From Corynebacterium pseudodiphtheriticum DSM 44287 (GTDB lineage: Bacteria; Actinomycetota; Actinomycetes; Mycobacteriales; Mycobacteriaceae), in the NCBI RefSeq assembly GCF_000688415.1, contig NZ_JIAH01000010.1:88501-152500 (forward strand): a stretch of 64,000 bases of DNA, read 5' to 3'. The notes beneath the pieces are model-generated. The model made no database searches. It was not told the DNA's origin and saw only the letters and a list, made by a program, of their open reading frames with translations. The translations under genes were made by a program, and so were the position numbers. Below, piece after piece: positions 28,559 through 37,296 of this stretch. Every line of letters begins with the position of its first letter. Position 1 is the first letter of the stretch.

Positions 28559-28579
28559 CTTGAGTCAACCTCACTCATA
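28559..28579. promoter_or_regulatory. HAIR (HspR) operator of dnaK operon
   Basis: CTTGAGT-N7-ACTCATA: perfect left half and a right half with two mismatches at its end to the HspR consensus. It lies just upstream of the SigA-like -35 box and downstream of the SigH-like promoter. Confidence 0.8.
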
Positions 28580-28582
28580 TTT

Positions 28583-28611
28583 CATAACTAACCGCACTCA
28601 AGGTTTATTCC
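28583..28611 (-). promoter_or_regulatory. SigH-like promoter of dnaK with a HAIR half-site in its spacer
   Basis: Minus-strand -35 GGAATA (28606-28611) and -10 GTTATG (28583-28588) with a 17-base spacer, as at clpB. The spacer holds CTTGAGT (28596-28602), one perfect HAIR half whose partner at 28582-28588 is degenerate. Confidence 0.5.
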
Positions 28612-28746
28612 CGTCAGGAGAAAAGTCGCTAAAACCTGCACCACAAGGACGCAAAAACCGCGTCGAAACCCAGAAAAAAGGGTGAAAAATCACACGTTTC
28701 TAAAATTCCCATCACAGTCAGAAGTGTGAGTAGAGTAGCCGATAGG

Positions 28747-28764
28747 TGGCATATCTAAATGCCA
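28747..28764. promoter_or_regulatory. Inverted repeat upstream of putA
   Basis: TGGCAT-ATCTAA-ATGCCA, a perfect 6-bp inverted repeat 110 bases before the putA ATG. There is no T tract. Probably an operator for putA or another element of the divergent dnaK/putA region; regulator unknown. Confidence 0.4.
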
Positions 28765-28873
28765 TATTTTCTGAGCATTAACGCTTCTCAAATACGCACG
28801 AGCGCCCGAAGTCAGCCTGATTTCTTGGCGCTTCTGGGGCCGATTGAGACTCAACACCTGAGAAGGATAAATA

Positions 28874-31800
28874 ATGACAGCTAACAAGACTGCTTATACT
28901 CCCCCACAAGACAGCCAAGACGTCGAGGCTTGCGTCGACGCTGCAGTAGAGCGCGCGCATGAGTGGCTGAAGGTCACCAAGGGCGAATCCTCGCGTTCCA
29001 CTGAGCAGCTCGCAGACATGGTGCGTGACCCGGATGGTGTCAGCTTCACCATGGACTTCGTCGACCGCGTCATGCGCCCAGAAGACAATAAGGTAGCCGC
29101 AGAAGCACTGGCTGAGCTGGCAGAATCCCCAGAATTCCTGAGCAAGATCGACGCCCTCATGGTCGGCGCCGGCGGCTTTTTCGGCCCAATCCTGCCTAAC
29201 CTGGTTATGCCGGTCGCTCGTCGCCGCATGCGCCAGATGGTCGGCCACCTGGTGTTGGATGCAGAGTCCGACGCCCTGAACAAGATGCTGGACGACGCAG
29301 CTGAGCGCGGCCAGGATCTGAACCTGAACCTGCTGGGCGAAGCCGTACTGGGTGAAGAAGAAGCCAAGTCCCGTTTTGACCGCACCATGGAATTGGTACG
29401 CAACCCACGCGTTACCTACGTTTCGGTCAAGGCTTCTTCGCTGTGTGCCCAGCTGAACCACTGGGATCACGATGGTTCCGTGGAGCGATTGAAGGACCGT
29501 CTGCGTCCGATGTACCGCGAGGCCATTAGCCGCAAGCCGCAGGTCTTCATCAACCTGGACATGGAGGAATACCACGACCTCCACCTGACCATCCGCTTGT
29601 TCAAGGAACTCCTTTCCGAAGACGAGTTCAAAAACCTGGAGGCTGGCATCGTCGTCCAGGCATACTTGCCGGATGCTTTCGAAGCTTTGCAGGAACTTGC
29701 AGAATTCGCAGTTGAGCGCGTGAAAAACGGTGGTGCTCCGATCAAGGTGCGCATCGTCAAAGGCGCCAACCTGTCGCTGGAGCGCGTTGAGTCCGAGGTA
29801 CACGGCTGGCCACTGGCCCCTTACCTGTCCAAGGCAGAAGTCGATGCCAACTACATCCGTCTGCTGGACTACATCCTGCGTGAGGAATATGCCGACGCCA
29901 TCCGCATTGGTGTCGCTTCCCACAACCTATTCACCATGGGCTTGGCCGTAGAACTAGCCGAGAAGCGTGGCGTATCCCGCCAGATCGATGCCGAGATGCT
30001 GGCTGGCATGTCCCCAGCACAGGCCAAGGCTGTCCACGACGTCGTCGGTCGCCAGATCCTGTACACCCCAGTTGTGCACATGAAAGACTTCGACGTTGCC
30101 GTGTCTTACCTGGTGCGTCGTCTGGAAGAAAACGCCGAATCGCAGAACTTCCTCTATGCTCTGTTCGCGCCGGACGAAGCCAGCGACAAGGGCAAAACCC
30201 CAATGCAAGATCAGCAGGAACGCTTCCATGCCTCCGTGCGTGATCGTTGGAAGACCTTCGCTGGCCAGCGTCGTCAGCAGGACCGCAACAATGAAACCGG
30301 CCGCCAAACCCCGAACACTGGCCGTTTCATCAACGAGCCAGACACCGACCCATCTCTGCGCGCGAACCGCGAATGGGCTTTGGAAGCTTTGGCGTCCAAC
30401 CCAGGCGAGCACGGCGTCAAGTCCGTCACCGAAACCTCCGAGGTTGATGAGGCCATCAACACCGCAGTGGGTCTTGCCGACGACTGGGCAGCCCTATCCG
30501 GCGCTGAGCGCTGCGAGGTCCTGAACTCCGTCGGCGATGAGCTGGCAAAAGCCCGTGGCAAGCTGATTTCCGTCGCTGCGTGGGAAGCTGGCAAGGCCGT
30601 CGATCAGACGGACCCAGAAATCTCTGAGGCCATCGACTTCGCTACGTACTACGGCCAGCAGGCTATCGCGCTGGATCGCACCCAGTCGGTATTCACCCCG
30701 AACAAGCTGACCGTCATCGTTCCGCCATGGAACTTCCCAATCGCGATCCCAGTCGGCGGTATTACCGCTGCTCTGGCTGCTGGTTCCGCGGTCATCATCA
30801 AGCCTGCTCCGCAGGTAGTGCACTGTGCAAAGGTCGCCGTCGACGCCGTGCGCGCCGGCCTGGAAGCCGCTGGCCAGAACCCTGACCTGGTACAGCTGGT
30901 CAACGCCGACGAGGGCGAAGCTGGTAAGCACCTGATCTCGAACGACAAGACGGATGCTGTCGTTTTGACCGGCGCCTCCGATACCGGTGCGCTGTTCCGT
31001 TCCTGGAAGCCGGAGATGAACATCTACGCCGAGACTTCCGGTAAGAACGCCATGATCATTACCCCGGCCTGCGACCCAGACTTGGCTGTACAAGATCTCT
31101 ACAAGTCCGCCTTCGGTCACTCCGGTCAGAAGTGCTCGGCATCCTCGCTGGCGATCCTGGTTGGTTCGTTGAAGGATTCCGACCGCGTTAAGAACCAGCT
31201 GGTCGACGCCGTCAAGACTCTGAAGCCAGGCTTCGGCACTGACATCTCCGTCACCATGAACGGTCTGGTCGAAGAGCCAACCGAGAAGCTCTACCGCGGC
31301 CTGACCTACTTGGAGCCTGGTGAGAAGTGGCTGCTGAAACCAGAGAAGCTGAACGAAGAAGGCACCCTGTGGTCGCCTGGTATCCGGGACAACGTGCAGC
31401 CAGGTTCCTGGTACCACCAGAACGAGTGCTTCGGTCCAGTCCTGGGCATCATGTACGCCGAGACCCTGGAAGAAGCCATCGAATGGCAGAACTCCACTGG
31501 CTATGGCCTGACCGGCGGCATCCACTCGCTGAACGACGACGAAGTCGAGTACTGGATGGAAAACGTCGAGGTTGGTAACGCTTATGTCAACCGCGGCATC
31601 ACCGGCGCTATCGTGCAGCGTCAGTCCTTCGGTGGTTGGAAGAACTCCGTGCTGGGACCTGGCGCGAAGGCTGGTGGACCAAACTACGTTCGTCAGTTCG
31701 GTACCTGGTCCGAGGGCAAGCTGGAACACCACAAGGTGGAAATCTCCCCACGAATCACCCGTCTGCTCAAGGACCTGTCCGAGCGCTTGGACTCCCAGCT

Positions 31801-32329
31801 GTCTGACGACGACATCAACTGGCTGTGGCGCGCTGCCGAGCTGGATGCCAAGAACTGGCACAACGAGTTCGGCCGCTCCAACGACTACACCGGTCTGGTA
31901 TCGGAGGCCAATATCTTCCGCTACCGCCCATTCTGGGAGCGCCTGCGCGTGCGCGTCGGCAAGGGCTACAAGCCACGCGAGGTAGCACGCCAGATCCTGG
32001 CTTCCGAGATCACCGGCGTGAAGCTGAACATGTCTGCAACCCGCGAGATCGCCGAAGAGCTGCAAGACATGGGCTTCGAATGCCAGGTCGCTAACACCAA
32101 TGAGTTCGCTGCTGAGCTCGGCGGTGTGCCATCGACCCGCGTGCGTGCTATCGGTGAGGTAGAGCCAGAGGCTTACCGTGCGGCCGTGAAGTCCGAGTCG
32201 GTCATCATTGACTGGGAAGTTCTTGCCGACGGCCGTCGCGAGCTGCTTCCTTACCTGCTGGAGCAGGCTGTGTCTGTGACGATGCACCGCTTCGGCATCG
32301 TCCGCCCAACCGGCCACATCCAGCGTTAA
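28874..32329 (+). CDS. putA: Bifunctional proline dehydrogenase / pyrroline-5-carboxylate dehydrogenase
   Basis: 1151 residues. The N-terminal half is the FAD-dependent proline dehydrogenase barrel (YVSVKASSLCAQLN, INLDMEEYHDLHLT, VQAYLPDAFEAL and KVRIVKGANLSLER). The C-terminal half is the NAD-dependent P5C dehydrogenase (IVPPWNFPIAIPVGG, TSGKNAMIIT with the catalytic Glu just before, and Cys in GHSGQKCSASSLA). Together they take proline to glutamate. There is a further ~120-residue tail (from about residue 1030). No N-terminal ribbon-helix-helix DNA-binding domain is present, so it is not a repressor as in E. coli. A strong ribosome site GAAGGATAA precedes the ATG. Confidence 0.96.
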   Translation: MTANKTAYTPPQDSQDVEACVDAAVERAHEWLKVTKGESSRSTEQLADMVRDPDGVSFTMDFVDRVMRPEDNKVAAEALAELAESPEFLSKIDALMVGAGGFFGPILPNLVMPVARRRMRQMVGHLVLDAESDALNKMLDDAAERGQDLNLNLLGEAVLGEEEAKSRFDRTMELVRNPRVTYVSVKASSLCAQLNHWDHDGSVERLKDRLRPMYREAISRKPQVFINLDMEEYHDLHLTIRLFKELLSEDEFKNLEAGIVVQAYLPDAFEALQELAEFAVERVKNGGAPIKVRIVKGANLSLERVESEVHGWPLAPYLSKAEVDANYIRLLDYILREEYADAIRIGVASHNLFTMGLAVELAEKRGVSRQIDAEMLAGMSPAQAKAVHDVVGRQILYTPVVHMKDFDVAVSYLVRRLEENAESQNFLYALFAPDEASDKGKTPMQDQQERFHASVRDRWKTFAGQRRQQDRNNETGRQTPNTGRFINEPDTDPSLRANREWALEALASNPGEHGVKSVTETSEVDEAINTAVGLADDWAALSGAERCEVLNSVGDELAKARGKLISVAAWEAGKAVDQTDPEISEAIDFATYYGQQAIALDRTQSVFTPNKLTVIVPPWNFPIAIPVGGITAALAAGSAVIIKPAPQVVHCAKVAVDAVRAGLEAAGQNPDLVQLVNADEGEAGKHLISNDKTDAVVLTGASDTGALFRSWKPEMNIYAETSGKNAMIITPACDPDLAVQDLYKSAFGHSGQKCSASSLAILVGSLKDSDRVKNQLVDAVKTLKPGFGTDISVTMNGLVEEPTEKLYRGLTYLEPGEKWLLKPEKLNEEGTLWSPGIRDNVQPGSWYHQNECFGPVLGIMYAETLEEAIEWQNSTGYGLTGGIHSLNDDEVEYWMENVEVGNAYVNRGITGAIVQRQSFGGWKNSVLGPGAKAGGPNYVRQFGTWSEGKLEHHKVEISPRITRLLKDLSERLDSQLSDDDINWLWRAAELDAKNWHNEFGRSNDYTGLVSEANIFRYRPFWERLRVRVGKGYKPREVARQILASEITGVKLNMSATREIAEELQDMGFECQVANTNEFAAELGGVPSTRVRAIGEVEPEAYRAAVKSESVIIDWEVLADGRRELLPYLLEQAVSVTMHRFGIVRPTGHIQR

Positions 32330-32362
32330 GTTCACGCGCTAAGTTAGCTGCGTAGACTTCGC

Positions 32363-32395
32363 AACGCCCCGGTACCCTCCGGGGCGTTTTTGTTT
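32363..32395 (+). terminator. Rho-independent terminator of putA
   Basis: AACGCCCCGG and CCGGGGCGTT form a 10-bp GC-rich stem around TACCCT, followed by TTTTGTTT. It lies 34 bases after the putA stop codon. Confidence 0.9.
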
Positions 32396-32420
32396 GCCCT
32401 AGTAAGTTATAGTCAACGTT

Positions 32421-33800
32421 GTGACTAACCACGATGACGCTTCTGCCAGTGCCAGCAGCGAAGGCCAACCAGCCGAAATGGCATCACGCCCTGCCAGCCC
32501 GGCCAACCAAATCACCGCGAATGATGGCGCGGCACCGGAGCCCGGGCTGAGCAATATTACGCCAGACCGGAAAACCCCTGTGATAGTCGAGGATGTAGAC
32601 CGCTCTGTCATTTGGGCACGTGATGGGAAAACTATGGCGGCATGGGCATGGCGGATGATTATCTCTATCGCTGCCCTGGCGCTGGCTCTGGTCATCGTGT
32701 ACTTCGCCTGGCGAGCGATCCTTCCCGCGATTCTGGCAGTTTTGGTGACGTCCTTGCTGGCACCAGTGGCGAAGCTGCTGAAGGCGGCGAAGTTTCCGCC
32801 TGCAATAGCCGCTTTAACCACGTTATTGGGTTCTATCGGTGCAGTCGTCGGAATTTTTGCCGCGATGGGCCCGACCATCCGTTCCCAGGGCTCTGCGCTG
32901 GTCAATGAGGCGGAAAATGGCGCGCGCGAACTGCTGTCCATGACGGACCGGCTGCCATTTGAGGTAGACGTCAGCAAGGTTTCGGAATTTTCCGATAGCA
33001 TTGTGAAATTCTTGCGCAATCAGTCTGGCACTATCGCTTCGGGCCTGGTCTCGGGCGTCTCGGTGGCCGGCACGCTGGTAATCACCATCGTGATCATGTT
33101 TGTACTGACGTTCTTTTTCCTCAAAGACGGTTCGAAGTTCCTGCCGTGGCTGCGCCAATACACCGGCCACGATATCGGCTGGCATGCCACGGAGTTACTG
33201 ACCCGCGTCTGGAATACCCTCGCAGGTTTCCTCCGCACCCAGGCGGTGGTTTCGTTCGTCGATGCCATCTTCATCGGTTTGGGCTTGTGGATCCTGAATG
33301 TGCCACTGGCATTTGTATTAGCGACAATTACATTCTTCGCTGGCTTCATCCCCATCATCGGCGCTATTACTGCCGGTACCTTAGCCGTCATAATCGCACT
33401 GGTGTCCAATGGTTTGACCAATGCTCTGCTGGTTTTGGGCTTGATTATTTTGGTGCAGCAGCTGGAAAGCAATATTTTGCAGCCAGTACTGCAGTCGCGT
33501 TCGATGGGGCTGCACGCCGCAATCGTGTTGCTGTCTATCACTTTGGGTTCTGCTCTAGCTGGCATTATTGGTGCGTTCTTGGCAGTGCCAATTGCCGCTA
33601 CCGTCGCGGTGATTATGCGTTACCACTCGGAGATGGTGGGGCTGCGCGCCGGTGACCTGACCATCGACGACATTGAAATTGCCTCGAGTGAGGACGACGA
33701 GGATGCGAAGTCGTCGCTATCTGCCTTTGTCAAAGTGAAACAAGCGCTCACGGATATGGTTACTCGTGCGCGCAAGACCCGCCAAGCAACCAACAACTAG
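32421..33800 (+). CDS. AI-2E/PerM family membrane protein
   Basis: 459 residues from a GTG start. After a ~75-residue Ser/Pro/Ala-rich cytoplasmic N-terminus there are about seven to eight transmembrane helices, with the family's long cytoplasmic segment between early and late helices and the conserved region FFAGFIPIIGAITAGTLAVIIALVSNG followed by LESNILQPVLQSRSMGLHA. Members act as exporters or ion-coupled transporters; no substrate can be assigned. Follows putA after a terminator, so it has its own promoter. Confidence 0.85.
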   Translation: MTNHDDASASASSEGQPAEMASRPASPANQITANDGAAPEPGLSNITPDRKTPVIVEDVDRSVIWARDGKTMAAWAWRMIISIAALALALVIVYFAWRAILPAILAVLVTSLLAPVAKLLKAAKFPPAIAALTTLLGSIGAVVGIFAAMGPTIRSQGSALVNEAENGARELLSMTDRLPFEVDVSKVSEFSDSIVKFLRNQSGTIASGLVSGVSVAGTLVITIVIMFVLTFFFLKDGSKFLPWLRQYTGHDIGWHATELLTRVWNTLAGFLRTQAVVSFVDAIFIGLGLWILNVPLAFVLATITFFAGFIPIIGAITAGTLAVIIALVSNGLTNALLVLGLIILVQQLESNILQPVLQSRSMGLHAAIVLLSITLGSALAGIIGAFLAVPIAATVAVIMRYHSEMVGLRAGDLTIDDIEIASSEDDEDAKSSLSAFVKVKQALTDMVTRARKTRQATNN

Positions 33801-33825
33801 CCACTAAGCAGTTAAGCTCGGCACC

Positions 33826-34893
33826 ATGACAACTCATGCATCTCGTTCTGGCCTGCCGACGATTCTCCTCGACTGCGATCCTGGTATCGATGATGCCTAC
33901 GCGCTGTTTTATCTGTCTGCACTGCACCATGCACGCGAAATCAATCTGGTCGGGGTGACCACCACCGCCGGAAACACAACGGTAGAAAACACTGCCCGTA
34001 ATGCCGCGTGGGTGCTTGGCCACTGCACGCCCACTGCACCTCGGGGTGCGCCAGCAGGTGCAACGTCAATGCATGCGGCCGCAATCTCCCTAGTCCCTGT
34101 TGCTATGGGCCATCCCACCCCGCTGAAGGTCGAGCTAGAGACCACCCCGGAAACCCACGGCCTGACCGGTTTGGGTTATGCCACCAGCACCTGGCCGGGG
34201 ACCGCGGACAGTGATACTCCTGGCCACGGGGTGCGCTTGGGCTCACAGTGGCAGGAAGTCTGGGAGCATGCGCTACGTACGCATGACGACGTCCACCTGG
34301 TCGTTACCGGCCCTGCCACCAATGCCGCAATATTTGCGCAGGAGCACCCAGAGCTGTTCGCGAGGTTTTCTGCCATCACGGTGATGGGTGGTTCTCTTAA
34401 TTATCCCGGTAATACGACCCCGACTGCCGAGTGGAATTTCTGGGTCGACCCCCACGCGGCACAAAAGTTATTCGAGGTTGCCCCCGTCCCGGTCACCCTG
34501 TGTTCCTTGGGCGTTACCGAGCAGATGCTGCTCACCCCGGCACGGCTGCGGGAGCTACAAAATCAGATGCCCGGCACCACGTGGTCTGGACTGTTTGAAG
34601 AAATCACACGGTTTTATTTTGAATTTCACGATGGCGTCGGCGAAGGCTACCAGGCACAGATTCATGATTTGCTCACGGTCATGATCGCTGTGGGTGCAGT
34701 AGATACCATCAGCACGAAAACGCGCGTGGCTGTCGAGGCGGAATCCGAGCTGTTCCGTGGCACCAGCGTCGCGGATTTTAAAAACCATTGGGGCCGGGAT
34801 CCCAACGCTCGAGTGATCCGTGAGGCAGATATTTCGGCTGCTTTCGCCGAGCTTAACCGTGCCGCACGACTGGCCGCGGGTTACCTGCGCTAG
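33826..34893 (+). CDS. Inosine-uridine preferring nucleoside hydrolase
   Basis: 355 residues. The Ca2+-binding N-terminal signature DCDPGIDDAYALFYL (about 15-29), VGVTTTAGNTTVENTARNA, and the ribose-contact region VMGGSLNYPGNTTPTAEWNFWVDPHAA identify the family, which hydrolyses ribonucleosides to base and ribose for salvage. The catalytic Asp cluster is intact. It lies 25 bases downstream of the AI-2E protein gene and near an ECF transporter operon, which could supply its substrates. Confidence 0.92.
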   Translation: MTTHASRSGLPTILLDCDPGIDDAYALFYLSALHHAREINLVGVTTTAGNTTVENTARNAAWVLGHCTPTAPRGAPAGATSMHAAAISLVPVAMGHPTPLKVELETTPETHGLTGLGYATSTWPGTADSDTPGHGVRLGSQWQEVWEHALRTHDDVHLVVTGPATNAAIFAQEHPELFARFSAITVMGGSLNYPGNTTPTAEWNFWVDPHAAQKLFEVAPVPVTLCSLGVTEQMLLTPARLRELQNQMPGTTWSGLFEEITRFYFEFHDGVGEGYQAQIHDLLTVMIAVGAVDTISTKTRVAVEAESELFRGTSVADFKNHWGRDPNARVIREADISAAFAELNRAARLAAGYLR

Positions 34894-35030
34894 CGGCACG
34901 GGGAATTCGCTATAGGGGGGCGCAACCCCTGACGCCCGGAACCACGCCGGCCGAACCCTGCCGACCAGCATAAATAAGCTCACCAAGTTCACTGCTGCCG
35001 CAGTCCACAACGTGCTCTACACTTGGTTGC

Positions 35031-35564
35031 ATGAACTCGCAGGATCACGGCCACAACGAGCACGGATACAACAAATACAGCGCCTACGATAACGACGGGC
35101 TGCCGAAGCAGGATTATTCGAAATACTCGAACAATTCCGGTTATTCTTTCGATACTACTAACAATGCTGGGAGCTATGCTGGGGACTATTCCGCGCATGA
35201 TGCTGGACAGTACAGCCCTGCACAGCACAACAACTATGGCTACCAAGGCCAAGGTATGCAGCAGAATATCCAGTATGGTGATCCGCAGCTGCCGTACCCT
35301 GGGTACAAGCAAAAATCTATGTTGTTGTCCGCGCTTTTGGCCTTTTTCTTAGGCACGCTCGGCGTACACAATTTCTACCTGGGTAATAAGCAAAAGGGTA
35401 TTATCCAGTTGGTGATGCTCGTGATGGGCTATGCAACAGCAATTATTTTGATCGGCATCCCGGTGCTCTTGGCTCTGCATCTCTGGGTGTTCGTGGAGTT
35501 TATTCTCATTCTGACCCGCAGCGGTGGCTACGGCACTGATAATAATGGCGTGCCGCTGGACTAG
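35031..35564 (+). CDS. TM2-domain membrane protein
   Basis: 177 residues. The first ~95 are hydrophilic and rich in Tyr, Gly, Asn, Ser and Asp (for example YSKYSNNSGYSFD), likely disordered. Then comes a TM2 domain: KQKSMLLSALLAFFLGTLGVHNFYLGNKQKGIIQLVML and a second helix with IGIPVLLALHLWVFVEFILIL. TM2 proteins are small double-pass membrane proteins of unclear function in bacteria. A hairpin that may terminate it is at 35599-35624. Confidence 0.85.
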   Translation: MNSQDHGHNEHGYNKYSAYDNDGLPKQDYSKYSNNSGYSFDTTNNAGSYAGDYSAHDAGQYSPAQHNNYGYQGQGMQQNIQYGDPQLPYPGYKQKSMLLSALLAFFLGTLGVHNFYLGNKQKGIIQLVMLVMGYATAIILIGIPVLLALHLWVFVEFILILTRSGGYGTDNNGVPLD

Positions 35565-35598
35565 TTCTCGCTAGGAACCGCTACACTGTTGCACGATC

Positions 35599-35624
35599 AA
35601 GTCGTCCTTCGGCACGATTTGTTG
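35599..35624 (+). terminator. Hairpin terminator-like element after the TM2 gene
   Basis: AAGTCGT and ACGATTT pair (one G-U) around a CTTCGG tetraloop, followed by GTTG. The U tract is weak, so this may be a processing hairpin rather than a strong terminator. Confidence 0.4.
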
Positions 35625-35661
35625 TCCGCCCTCCCGAGGTGACATAGGGACACCAGGCGGA
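35625..35661 (+). other. Possible structured leader before the ECF transporter genes
   Basis: TCCGCC (35625-35630) and GGCGGA (35656-35661) can close a junction that contains two small hairpins, CCT...AGG and GTG...CAC. It lies 84 bases upstream of the ECF S-component ATG. The layout resembles a three-way junction, but it matches no riboswitch class I know, and part of it could be chance in a GC-rich region. Confidence 0.25.
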
Positions 35662-35744
35662 TTTGCGTGTGTAAAAAGCATCGGCCCACCGCAGCCTGTG
35701 CATTGTTGATCCGCTAAAAGTTGATCCGCTAGAAACGAGTATTC

Positions 35745-36575
35745 ATGTCACCTGCGAAATCTTCGTCCTCATCTTCCCAGCCCTCGGCCCGCTCCTCTTC
35801 CCGCTCCTCTGTCAGTCCCACTCGTAACGCACTGATCCTGCGCTGGTTGGGTGTCGCCGCCATTGCCGCAACCTGGCTGATCCTAGTCTTTGCGCGCCCG
35901 ACGGAATGGGAATCTGTCGGCTCCACCGCCGCGTTGTTCACCATGGGCGGATACTTGCTGGGCACTGTTTTGCTGCTGATTTCCACCGTGCCGTATATCC
36001 CGGCGCGCACACTCGCGATCATTCCGGTGGCGTTGGTGCTTAATATTCTCGTCGGCCAGATCATCGGCGCTTCTGGTATTCCGCTGTACCTCGATGCCGT
36101 CGGCACGGTGCTCATCGCGGCTCTCGCCGGGCCATATGCGGGCTTGGCGACGGGCGCTCTCAGCAACCTCATCTGGGCTTTGCTTACCCCTGCTGCCCTG
36201 CCATTCGCAGCGGGTTCGGCTGCAGTCGGCTGGATGTCCGGTGTGGCCATCCACAAATTCGGGGCATTCCGCCAGCTATGGCGCCTGATTGTCTCTGGTG
36301 CGATCATCGGAATTATCGCTGGTGCGATCGCCGCACCCGTCGCGGCCTTCGTCTACGGCGGTACCGCGGGTGTGGGTACCGGCGCGGTGGTGTCCTTGTT
36401 CCGCGAGATGGGCCAGTCGCTGTTGGCGTCGGTGACGTTACAGTCGTTCATCTCGGACCCGCTGGATAAGATTTTGGTGCTGCTCATTGTCTGGGCCGCC
36501 TGGAAGGCCTTGCCGAAGCGCACCCTGCGCCAGCTGCTTCCGCCGCAACACCGCGATGAAGCTGAGCACAGCTAG
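35745..36575 (+). CDS. ECF transporter substrate-binding (S) component
   Basis: 276 residues with a Ser-rich N-terminus (about 28 residues) and six hydrophobic helices. The segment YLDAVGTVLIAALAGPYAGLATGALSNLIWAL is characteristic of S-component integral membrane proteins of energy-coupling-factor transporters of the type found next to nucleoside enzymes. It binds the vitamin, metal or nucleoside and hands over to EcfT/EcfA. The substrate is unknown; the neighbouring nucleoside hydrolase hints at nucleosides. Its last 20 bases overlap the EcfT gene. Confidence 0.7.
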   Translation: MSPAKSSSSSSQPSARSSSRSSVSPTRNALILRWLGVAAIAATWLILVFARPTEWESVGSTAALFTMGGYLLGTVLLLISTVPYIPARTLAIIPVALVLNILVGQIIGASGIPLYLDAVGTVLIAALAGPYAGLATGALSNLIWALLTPAALPFAAGSAAVGWMSGVAIHKFGAFRQLWRLIVSGAIIGIIAGAIAAPVAAFVYGGTAGVGTGAVVSLFREMGQSLLASVTLQSFISDPLDKILVLLIVWAAWKALPKRTLRQLLPPQHRDEAEHS

Positions 36576-37296
36576 TACGGCTCAGGTGCCCGTCGGCAAG
36601 CCAGTGCATTTTTTGCACCCGCTCACGGTCATCATTATTGGCGTATCCGCGTGGGTGGCTGCATTGTCTATTTCCTGGCCGCTGCTGCATGCCGCGATCA
36701 TTGCCTTCGGTTGGCTCGCGGGTATTGCGGGCTCGCGCAGCTTAGCAGTCCCGGCGACGTCCATCGCGTTATCCATTCCCGCGGGGTTGTCGATGCTGCT
36801 GGTGCACGCCCCGCACGGCGAACACCAGATCGCACCGTTGCTCACCTCCGACGGGCTGGTTACCGCAGGTGAACTCGCGCTGCGCTTCTGCGCGCTCATG
36901 ACTGCCCTGCTGGCGGCCATGGCGAATGTGCACATCCCGGATCTGCTCAAAGCTCTCCAGCACCTCGGCCTGCACCATTCCGTCGTCTATGTTTTGGGCG
37001 CCTCCTTACAGCTGCTCCCGCAGGCCAGCGCTTTAATCAGCGAAGTCGCCACCGCCAACCGCCTGGCTGGGCGCAAAGTCGCCCTCACCACCGTGATTCC
37101 CCGCATGATCATTCCCGTGATCACCCGTCTTTTAACCCGGGGTGCCGACCGTGGAATCGCTCTTCAGGGCATGGGGTACGACGCATCTGGCCGGCGGACT
37201 GTGCTTTACCCGGTCCGCGCACACCGCTGGGAGATCTTATTGCGACTCATCTTCCCCGCCGCAGCCATCGGGTTGGTGGTGCTCGCATGGATATAA
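36556..37296 (+). CDS. ECF transporter transmembrane component EcfT
   Basis: 246 residues from the ATG at 36556, which overlaps the S-component stop by 20 bases; a longer frame to 36487 is unlikely. About five helices, with the EcfT coupling-helix pattern around ARGADRG: TRGADRGIALQGMGYDASGRRTV, where the 'RG' pairs contact the ATPases. EcfT is the scaffold linking the S component with the ATPase subunits. The next gene overlaps it by 10 bases, so all three subunits are coupled. Confidence 0.85.
   Translation: MKLSTASTAQVPVGKPVHFLHPLTVIIIGVSAWVAALSISWPLLHAAIIAFGWLAGIAGSRSLAVPATSIALSIPAGLSMLLVHAPHGEHQIAPLLTSDGLVTAGELALRFCALMTALLAAMANVHIPDLLKALQHLGLHHSVVYVLGASLQLLPQASALISEVATANRLAGRKVALTTVIPRMIIPVITRLLTRGADRGIALQGMGYDASGRRTVLYPVRAHRWEILLRLIFPAAAIGLVVLAWI

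Noticed and set aside
28778..29923. 381-codon minus-strand frame opposite the start of putA
   Set aside because: Antisense shadow; the protein is low in hydrophobic order and covers the putA start region.
30494..32335. 613-codon minus-strand frame opposite putA
   Set aside because: High-GC antisense shadow of putA without its own domain or ribosome site.
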